Source: Hydrogenophilus sp. (GTDB lineage: Bacteria; Pseudomonadota; Gammaproteobacteria; Burkholderiales; Thiobacillaceae). Taken from it: a stretch of DNA of 42,678 nt. A program made the position numbers and the translations under genes. The stretch is taken from assembly GCA_020725195.1 (NCBI GenBank), contig DYFL01000017.1, forward strand, positions 1-42,678. The letters are read 5' to 3'. A model generated the notes under the pieces. That model did no database searches. It was not told where the DNA came from and saw nothing but the letters and a program-made list of their open reading frames with translations. Of this stretch, positions 37,588 to 42,678 are shown piece after piece; the stretch's first letter is position 1; every line of letters starts with the position of its first letter.

Positions 37588-37592
37588 GCCCT

Positions 37593-37793
37593 ATGGCCAA
37601 GTGGCTGATCACCCTGGGGCTCATCCTGGTGGCCGCGGGGCTGCTCTGGCCCTGGCTCGCGAAACTGGGCCTTGGGAACCTGCCCGGCGACATACGCATC
37701 GAGCGCAGGGGCTACACCTTCTATCTGCCCATCACCAGCAGCCTGCTGGTCTCAGCCATCCTCACGCTGATACTTTGGATCTTCCGCCGCTAG
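37593..37793 (+). CDS. DUF2905 small membrane protein
   Basis: The 66-residue protein has two transmembrane helices (WLITLGLILVAAGLLWPWLA and SLLVSAILTLILWIFRR) around the soluble loop LGNLPGDIRIERRGYTFYLPI, the DUF2905 signature. Function is unknown. It starts 5 nt after rluB. Its TAG stop is the first three bases of a 188-bp hairpin element. Confidence 0.92.
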   Translation: MAKWLITLGLILVAAGLLWPWLAKLGLGNLPGDIRIERRGYTFYLPITSSLLVSAILTLILWIFRR

Positions 37794-37978
37794 GAACCTG
37801 TCGGACTTGAAGAATCGAAGCGAAAACGGAGTTTCGGCGCAGCCAAAATTCGGCCGAACGAGGCCAGATTTTGGCGATTTCGCCGGGCAATAGTCGCACT
37901 ATTGCCCAAGAAAGCGGCGAAATATGGACCGTTCCGCCGAATTTGCAGCCGATTTCCTTTAAGTCCGACAGGCTCCTA
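37791..37978. repeat. 188-bp long-hairpin element starting at the DUF2905 stop codon
   Basis: The ends 37791-37808 and 37961-37978 are reverse complements with one difference and are bordered by CTAG on both sides. The whole element folds into one long imperfect hairpin, closing on the perfect stem GGGCAATAGT (37885-37894) / ACTATTGCCC (37898-37907) with loop CGC, and a nested 9-bp stem (ATTTCGCCG / CGGCGAAAT). A core starting AGCGAAAACG (37819-37842) matches the element at 26862-27096 at 22 of 24 positions. As with that element, it begins exactly at the stop codon and separates convergent genes. No protein-coding potential is evident. A miniature mobile element that provides a terminator is the simplest view. 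Confidence 0.85.
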
Positions 37979-37995
37979 GGAGTCTGTCGCTCGAG
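37977..37995. repeat. Second, partial copy of the element end
   Basis: TAGGAGTCTGTCGCTCGAGG follows the right end of the 188-bp element directly and resembles its left end (TAGGAACCTGTCGGACTT), so the two ends meet as an imperfect CCTAGG-centred palindrome. It may be a remnant of a second element copy or of an earlier insertion. It lies just downstream of the lplT stop. Confidence 0.55.
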
Positions 37996-37997
37996 GC

Positions 37998-39299
37998 TCA
38001 GTGCGGCTTGCCCGGCACGGGGCCGTGGTGCACGTGCTCCGCGGCCTCCAGCAGGCGCTCCAGCTCTTCCCTGTGCAGCCGCATGTTGGACCGATGCCAG
38101 CGGCGCACCAGGTACATGGTCAGGGCGATGAACACGCTGAAGAGGATGATCACCGTGTGGATGGACAGCTCGGCCCAGACCAGCACGGCATACAGGGCCA
38201 GCATGACCAGGATGGAGAGGTTCTCGTTGAAGTTCTGCACGGCGATGGAGTGGCCCGCCCCCATGAGGATGTGGCCGCGATGCTGGAGCAGGGCGTTCAT
38301 GGGCACCACGAAGAAGCCGGCCATGGCGCCGACGGCCAGCATCAGGATGATGGCGGGGCCCATGCTGGTGACGAGGGCCATCAGCGTGGCGGTGATGCCC
38401 ATGGCGATGCCGACGCCGATGACCCTCACCGACTGGTGGATGGGGATGAGCTTGCCGGCCATGACGGCGCCGAAGGCGATGCCGATGGCGAACACCACCT
38501 GCAGGTAGGCGGCCTGGTGCAGGGGGATCTCCAGGGCATCCTCGGCCCAGCGCAGCATGATGAACTGCAGGGTCGCGCCGGCCCCCCAGAACAGGGTGGT
38601 GACCGCGAGGGTGATCTGGCCCAGCTTGTCCACCCAGAGCAGGCGCACGCAGTGGGCGAAGTCGCGGATCAGGTAGACGGGCGACCGGTGCGCGACCTTG
38701 TGGTCGACGCCGGTGTTCGGAATCCAGAGGTTGATGATCGCCGCCGCCAGGTAGAGCCCGGCGATGGCCGTCATGCTGTAGTTGAGCAGGGTTTCGCCCA
38801 GGCCGCCGAAGACCCGCTCGTCCACGGCGTGGAAGGCATCGATGACCATGGGGCTGATGAGCCAGCCGCCCAGGATGGTGCCCAGGATGATGGCCCCCAC
38901 GGTCAGCCCCTCGATCCAGCTGTTGGCCAGCACCAGCTTGCTGTGGGGCAGGTACTCGGTCAGGATGCCGTACTTGGCGGGCGAGTAGGCCGCCGCCCCG
39001 AGGCCGACGACGGCATAGGCATAGAGCGGGTGCACGCCCGCGATCATCATGCCGCAGCCGGCGATCTTGATCGTGTTGCTGATGAACATGACCCGGCCCT
39101 TGGGCATGGCATCGGCGAAGGCCCCGACGAAGGCGGCCAGCAGGACGTAGGAAATCGTGAAGAAGAGCTTGAGGAGGGGTTCGTATTCCGACGGCGCCTG
39201 GATTTCGCGCAGCATGGCGATGGCGGCGATCAGGAGGGCATTGTCGGCCAGCGCGGAAAAAAACTGCGCCGCCATGATGATGTAGAAGCCTCGGTCCAT
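37998..39299 (-). CDS. lplT: LplT-like lysophospholipid transporter (MFS)
   Basis: The 433-residue major facilitator protein has about 12 membrane segments and the LplT features FYIIMAAQFFSALADNALLIAAIAMLR and AAAYSPAKYGILTEYLPHSKLVLANSWIEG. LplT carries lysophosphatidylethanolamine across the inner membrane for re-acylation; in enterics it is next to aas, which is not in this window. ATG 39299 begins the first membrane segment; a longer reading has no similarity. It is divergent from the LysR gene. Confidence 0.88.
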   Translation of the reverse strand: MDRGFYIIMAAQFFSALADNALLIAAIAMLREIQAPSEYEPLLKLFFTISYVLLAAFVGAFADAMPKGRVMFISNTIKIAGCGMMIAGVHPLYAYAVVGLGAAAYSPAKYGILTEYLPHSKLVLANSWIEGLTVGAIILGTILGGWLISPMVIDAFHAVDERVFGGLGETLLNYSMTAIAGLYLAAAIINLWIPNTGVDHKVAHRSPVYLIRDFAHCVRLLWVDKLGQITLAVTTLFWGAGATLQFIMLRWAEDALEIPLHQAAYLQVVFAIGIAFGAVMAGKLIPIHQSVRVIGVGIAMGITATLMALVTSMGPAIILMLAVGAMAGFFVVPMNALLQHRGHILMGAGHSIAVQNFNENLSILVMLALYAVLVWAELSIHTVIILFSVFIALTMYLVRRWHRSNMRLHREELERLLEAAEHVHHGPVPGKPH

Positions 39300-39311
39300 G
39301 GACTGATCGAG

Positions 39312-39527
39312 CCGGAGATTATCATTGTGGGCGTAGCCCTTATACCACGCTGGGAAGCGCCGCCGCCATTGAATTCTGCCGGATAGTTGATGGGGGACAA
39401 GGCGACCTGATGCGGCCCGCACCGGCGCCCCCCGACGCAAGAGTCTGTGGCCTCGGAGACCCGATACGGGGTTTCTTCCGGGTCACCGACGGGTGCATGG
39501 ACGAGGGGTTACCGGAAGATTATCATT
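39312..39527 (+). promoter_or_regulatory. lplT-lysR intergenic region with a duplicated 15-nt motif
   Basis: The direct repeats CCGGAGATTATCATT (39312-39326) and CCGGAAGATTATCATT (39512-39527) differ by one inserted base and sit near the start of each divergent gene. The intervening 185 nt shows no gene. The motif may be a regulator site, possibly for the LysR protein encoded alongside. Confidence 0.4.
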
Positions 39528-39534
39528 CACATCC

Positions 39535-39556
39535 ATAACGAATTTTTATCAGTTAA
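39535..39556 (+). promoter_or_regulatory. LysR-type operator candidate before the LysR gene
   Basis: ATAAC, 12 nt, GTTAAT (39535-39556) is a TAAC-N12-GTTA inverted repeat in an AT-rich stretch 6 nt before the LysR ATG. This matches the dyad form of LysR-family autoregulatory sites and would overlap the translation start region. Confidence 0.4.
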
Positions 39557-39562
39557 TAAACA

Positions 39563-40468
39563 ATGGCCGATCGCCGCCTCCAAGTCTTCTACACCGTCGC
39601 CAGGCAGCTGTCCTTCACCAAGGCAGCCGAACAGCTGTTCATGACGCAGCCGGCCGTGACCTTCCAGGTCAAGCAGCTGGAAGAGCATTTCAACACCCGT
39701 CTGTTCGAGCGCTCCCACGGCAAGATCTCGCTCACCCCCGCCGGCGAGCTCGCCCTCGACTACGCCGAGCGCATCCTCAACCTGACCGCCGAGATGGAAG
39801 GGCGGATCTCCGAGCTCACCGGCCAGGTCAGCGGCCCGCTGCTGATCGGCGCCTCCACCACCATCGCCGAATACATGCTGCCCCGGCTCCTGGGCGACTT
39901 CAAGCAGCGGCACCCGGAGACCCAGGCGCGGCTCACCGTGGCCAACACCGAGACCATCGAGAGCAAGGTCGCGGAGCACACCCTGGACCTCGGTCTGATC
40001 GAGGCGCCCTCGCATCACCCCAACCTGGTCACCGAGGTCTGCTGCGAGGACGAGCTGGTGATGATCTGCGCCCCGCACAGCGCGCTCGCCCGCCACAGCG
40101 TCGTCAGCCCCAGAGACCTGGCCAAAGAGCCCTACATCAGCCGGGAATCCGGTTCCGGGACCCGCGAATGCATCGACGAGTATTTCCGTGCCAACGGCGT
40201 CTCCGCGGACGAACTCAACCTGGTCATGGAGCTGGGCAGCCGCGAGGCCATCAAGGGGGCGGTCTCCGCCGGCCTCGGCTTCGCCATCGTCTCCATCACC
40301 ACGGTGGCGAAGGAGGTCAAGCTGGGCGAGCTCACCGCGGTGCCCCTGGACCCGCCCCTGCGGCGCCAGCTCTCCCTGGTCTATCCCCAGGAAAAATTCC
40401 GCAGCAAGCTGCTCCAGGCCTTCCTCGACTTCCTGGACACGAGCCCGCTGCTCACCAACCGGATCTGA
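39563..40468 (+). CDS. LysR family transcriptional regulator
   Basis: The 301-residue regulator has the N-terminal helix-turn-helix ([45 protein letters not shown]) and a two-lobed effector domain ([43 protein letters not shown]). Its overall pattern is like CbbR/YeiE-type and selenium-associated LysR proteins, but the effector cannot be told. It is divergent from lplT, which could be a target, and lies upstream of a small gene and ubiG. Confidence 0.92.
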   Translation: MADRRLQVFYTVARQLSFTKAAEQLFMTQPAVTFQVKQLEEHFNTRLFERSHGKISLTPAGELALDYAERILNLTAEMEGRISELTGQVSGPLLIGASTTIAEYMLPRLLGDFKQRHPETQARLTVANTETIESKVAEHTLDLGLIEAPSHHPNLVTEVCCEDELVMICAPHSALARHSVVSPRDLAKEPYISRESGSGTRECIDEYFRANGVSADELNLVMELGSREAIKGAVSAGLGFAIVSITTVAKEVKLGELTAVPLDPPLRRQLSLVYPQEKFRSKLLQAFLDFLDTSPLLTNRI

Positions 40469-40479
40469 CCCGTCCCGGC

Positions 40480-40842
40480 ATGAGCCCCGACGAGCGCCGC
40501 CTGCTCCAGCTCTTCCGCGGCCTGCCCGAGGACAGGCGCGCCGGCCTGCTCGACTATGCCGAATACCTGCGCAGCCGCGCCGGGGCGCCGCAGGCAGCCG
40601 CGGCCCCCGCCCAGGGGCCGCTGAATCTGCCCAGGCCCGACGAGGAGGCGGTGGTCAAGGCGATCAAGCGGCTCATGGCCAACTACCCCATGCTGGACCG
40701 CGGCAAGCTCCTGAACGAGACCTCGGAGCTGATGACCCAGCACGTGCTCCACAGGCGCCCGGCCAAGGAGGTCATCGACGAGCTCGAGGCCCTGTTCCTG
40801 CAGCACTACGAGGCGCATGTCGAGGCCGGCAAGAAGGCCTAG
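40480..40842 (+). CDS. Conserved small protein of unknown function
   Basis: The 120-residue protein has an N-terminal helical part ([32 protein letters not shown]), an Ala/Pro linker, and a C-terminal part with [56 protein letters not shown]-type helices. I do not know a named family. The two-part helical layout with a conserved-looking PMLDR..LLNE segment suggests a small regulatory or scaffold protein. It begins 11 nt after the LysR gene and may be co-transcribed with it. No membrane segment is present. Confidence 0.75.
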   Translation: MSPDERRLLQLFRGLPEDRRAGLLDYAEYLRSRAGAPQAAAAPAQGPLNLPRPDEEAVVKAIKRLMANYPMLDRGKLLNETSELMTQHVLHRRPAKEVIDELEALFLQHYEAHVEAGKKA

Positions 40843-40898
40843 CCGCCATCCGCGCCCTGGACGACAATAGCCCCTCGAAAACCCCGGACAGAAGCATC

Positions 40899-41594
40899 AT
40901 GAGCAACGCCGATCAAGCCGAGCTGGACAAGTTCAGCGCCCTGGCGCACCGCTGGTGGGACCCCAACAGCGAATTCAAACCCCTGCACGAGATCAACCCC
41001 CTGCGCCTGGAGTGGATCGACGCCAAGGCCGCGCTCGCCGGCAAGGCCGTGCTCGACGTCGGCTGCGGCGGCGGCATCCTGGCCGAGGGCATGGCGGGCA
41101 AGGGGGCCCGGGTCACCGGCATCGACCTCTCCGAGCGGGCCCTCAAGGTGGCCAAGCTGCACAGGCTGGAGTCCGGCGCCGCGGTGGACTACAGGCTGAT
41201 CTCGGCCGAGGACCTCGCCGCCGAGCAGCCGGAGTCCTTCGACGTGGTCACCTGCATGGAGATGCTCGAACACGTACCCGATCCCGCCAGCACCGTGGCG
41301 GCCTGCGCCCGCCTGGTGAAGCCGGGCGGCTGGGTGTTCTTCTCCACCCTCAACCGCAACCCCAAGAGCTACCTCTTCGCCATCGTCGGCGCCGAATACG
41401 TCCTCAACCTCCTGCCCCGCGGCACCCACGACTGGGCCAAGTTCATCCGCCCCTCCGAGCTCACGGCCTACGCCCGACGGGCCGGCCTGGAGGCGGAGGA
41501 GCTCATGGGCATGACCTACAATCCCTTCACCAAGGTCTACCGGCTGGAGCGGGACACCGACGTCAACTACCTGCTCGCCACCCGCCGTGTCTGA
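40899..41594 (+). CDS. ubiG: UbiG O-methyltransferase (ubiquinone biosynthesis)
   Basis: UbiG catalyses both O-methylations of ubiquinone synthesis. The 231-residue protein has the SAM-binding motif [16 protein letters not shown], the family's [30 protein letters not shown] start and [12 protein letters not shown]. It is membrane-associated in E. coli. It overlaps gph by 8 nt. The aerobic ubiquinone pathway is implied. Confidence 0.95.
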   Translation: MSNADQAELDKFSALAHRWWDPNSEFKPLHEINPLRLEWIDAKAALAGKAVLDVGCGGGILAEGMAGKGARVTGIDLSERALKVAKLHRLESGAAVDYRLISAEDLAAEQPESFDVVTCMEMLEHVPDPASTVAACARLVKPGGWVFFSTLNRNPKSYLFAIVGAEYVLNLLPRGTHDWAKFIRPSELTAYARRAGLEAEELMGMTYNPFTKVYRLERDTDVNYLLATRRV

Positions 41595-42261
41595 CAGGGC
41601 CCGCGGGCGGTTCCGGGTGGTGCTCTTCGATCTCGACGGCACCCTGGTCGACACCGCCCCGGACCTGGGCTACGCCCTGAACGAGCTGCGCCGCCGCCGG
41701 GGGCTCGCGCCGCTGGCCGACGAGGCGATCCGGCCCCAGGCCTCCCACGGCTCCCAGGGCCTGCTGCGCCTGGGCTTCGGCATCACCCCGGCCGACCCCG
41801 ATTTCCCCGCCCTGCGCCAGGACTTCCTGGACCTCTACGACCGCAACCTCGCCGAGCTCTCGGTCCTCTTCCCGGGCATGGCCGAGGTGCTCGGCGCCAT
41901 GGAGGCGCAGGGCATCCGCTGGGGCGTGGTGACCAACAAGCCCGAGCGCTTCACCCGGCCGCTGCTCCGGCACCTGGGCCTGCTCGAACGCGCCGCCTGT
42001 GTGGTCAGCGGCGACACCTGCGCCAATTCCAAGCCCCATCCCGAGCCGCTGCTGCACGCCTGCGAACTGGCCGGCGCACGGCCCGGCCAGTGCCTGTATG
42101 TCGGCGACGCCGAGCGGGACGTGGCCGCCGCCCGTGCGGCGGGCATGCCGACGGTCATCGCCCGCTACGGCTACCTGGGTGAAGAAGACCGGCCGGAGGA
42201 GTGGGGCGCCGCCGGCTTCATCGATGCGCCCGACGGCCTGCTCGACTGGATCAGGCAATAA
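41587..42261 (+). CDS. gph: HAD-family phosphatase (phosphoglycolate phosphatase / MupP type)
   Basis: The 224-residue HAD hydrolase has the motifs [26 protein letters not shown] and [17 protein letters not shown]. Next to ubiG the pseudomonad homologue is MupP, an N-acetylmuramic acid 6-phosphate phosphatase, whereas Gph removes phosphate from 2-phosphoglycolate; the two cannot be told apart by motif. The start is GTG at 41587, inside ubiG by 8 nt, with no other start fitting. It is the last gene before the tmRNA. Confidence 0.9.
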   Translation: MSDRARGRFRVVLFDLDGTLVDTAPDLGYALNELRRRRGLAPLADEAIRPQASHGSQGLLRLGFGITPADPDFPALRQDFLDLYDRNLAELSVLFPGMAEVLGAMEAQGIRWGVVTNKPERFTRPLLRHLGLLERAACVVSGDTCANSKPHPEPLLHACELAGARPGQCLYVGDAERDVAAARAAGMPTVIARYGYLGEEDRPEEWGAAGFIDAPDGLLDWIRQ

Positions 42262-42303
42262 GGCAGCAACGGGCTTGAACTTTTTCAGGCAACCGGCATC
42301 ATA

Positions 42304-42309
42304 TATACT
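42304..42309 (+). promoter_or_regulatory. -10 box of the tmRNA promoter
   Basis: TATACT lies 5 nt before the first tmRNA base (42315), the right distance for a start there. A TTGAAC (42275-42280) is 23 nt upstream, too far for a normal -35 box, so the upstream element is unclear. Confidence 0.55.
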
Positions 42310-42314
42310 GCTTT

Positions 42315-42678
42315 GGGGGCGACCCGGTTTCGACGTGGGTTGCAAAGCAGTTAGGGCATACCGAGGATCGGGCTACCTCGTTAATCCATCCGATACCAAG
42401 ATAGTCGCCAACGACGAATCTTACGCTCTGGCCGCTTAAGGCCGGACGCTGCACCGGTCGGCCTGCGGGCCGGGCTGGGTAACACCAGCAGCAGCGTCAT
42501 AAACAGCAGGAAGTAAGGCAGGTTCATGCCGCGGGAACTTGCACGAAAATCCAGCGGATCGCCCGTAACCAGCCTGCCAGCCGGCGGGTTGCGGGTCAGA
42601 TCAAAAGACTAGGCTAAGTATGTAGAACTGGCTGTAGAGGGCTTGCGGACGCGGGTTCGATTCCCGCCGCCTCCACCA
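42315..42678 (+). ncRNA. ssrA: tmRNA (ssrA), one-piece, complete
   Basis: The 364-nt gene starts GGGGGCGACCCGGTTTCGACG and ends with a T-loop (GGGTTCGATTCCCGCC), acceptor strand CGCCTCC and a genomically encoded ACCA at the last base of the window. The acceptor stem pairs 7 bp with a G-U at the third pair, the alanine identity element. The tag frame (42407-42439) is GCC AAC GAC GAA TCT TAC GCT CTG GCC GCT TAA, giving ANDESYALAA after the alanine charged on tmRNA. The 5' and 3' halves contain pseudoknot-type stems. tmRNA rescues stalled ribosomes, and its tag is read by ClpXP/ClpAP and Lon, which are encoded here too. Confidence 0.97.

Noticed and set aside
39300-39440. N-terminal extension of LplT
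   Set aside because: The extension is basic and unlike an MFS N-terminus; MDRGFYIIMAAQFF at 39299 is the family start.
42600-42678. Separate tRNA gene at the window end
   Set aside because: The T-loop and CCA belong to the tRNA-like domain of tmRNA; no D-arm or anticodon arm of a normal tRNA is present.

Overview
The window is GC-rich (roughly two thirds G+C), densely packed bacterial chromosome made almost entirely of core genes. The gene orders rpmF-plsX-fabHDG-acpP-fabF, pabC-mltG-tmk-holB-pilZ-tatD, clpS-clpA, icd next to rluE, yciB-yciI-bolA, rnm-yciO and ubiG-gph, plus a one-piece tmRNA whose tag ends ALAA, point to a gammaproteobacterium. A sulfur-oxidiser-like lineage such as the Chromatiales fits the DsrC-family gene but cannot be proved from this sequence. 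No phage, insertion sequence, CRISPR array or tRNA gene was seen.

Layout. 1-3545 (minus): a two-gene, biotin-dependent pyruvate carboxylase (biotin carboxylase plus carboxyltransferase/biotin carrier), preceded at the window edge by an inverted array of 7-nt repeats. 3696-9789 (plus): yceD, rpmF and the fatty-acid initiation and elongation genes plsX, fabH, fabD, fabG, acpP, fabF. 9809-15818 (plus): a tightly overlapping chain for folate (pabB, pabC), cell wall (mltG), dTMP kinase, DNA polymerase III delta prime, a PilZ protein and a TatD nuclease. 15872-18447 (minus): clpS-clpA. 18635-19114: cold-shock protein and a small unknown protein. 19128-22349: icd, rluE and an amidohydrolase. 22446-26864: a DsrC-like protein without the redox cysteines, gyrA, a stand-alone Hfq-family gene, and a CbpA/DnaJ co-chaperone. 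27118-29181 (minus): yciB-yciI-bolA and a periplasmic parvulin. 29270-37793 (plus): rnm, yciO, a site-2 protease, trpS, Lon, scpA-scpB, rluB and a small membrane protein. 37998-39299 (minus): LplT-like transporter. 39563-42678 (plus): LysR regulator, small conserved unknown, ubiG, gph and the complete tmRNA gene, which ends exactly at the window end.

Protein quality control recurs: ClpS/ClpA, CbpA, Lon, a parvulin and tmRNA. A convincing sigma-32-type promoter precedes cbpA and a weaker one precedes lon. The hfq/cbpA intergenic region appears to hold two divergent promoters sharing one palindromic -35 box.

The most unusual non-genic structures are two hairpin-forming elements (26862-27096 and 37791-37978). 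Each starts at the TAG stop of the upstream gene, is bordered by CTAG on both sides, separates convergent genes, and shares a 24-nt core with the other. Other points of interest are the inverted heptamer array, a perfect hairpin abutting the plsX start, a near-leaderless yceD, the missing active-site lysine in PabB, and the divergent Hfq. I did not find a new multi-gene system; the best candidates for undescribed biology are the stop-codon-linked repeat elements and the cysteine-less DsrC homologue.
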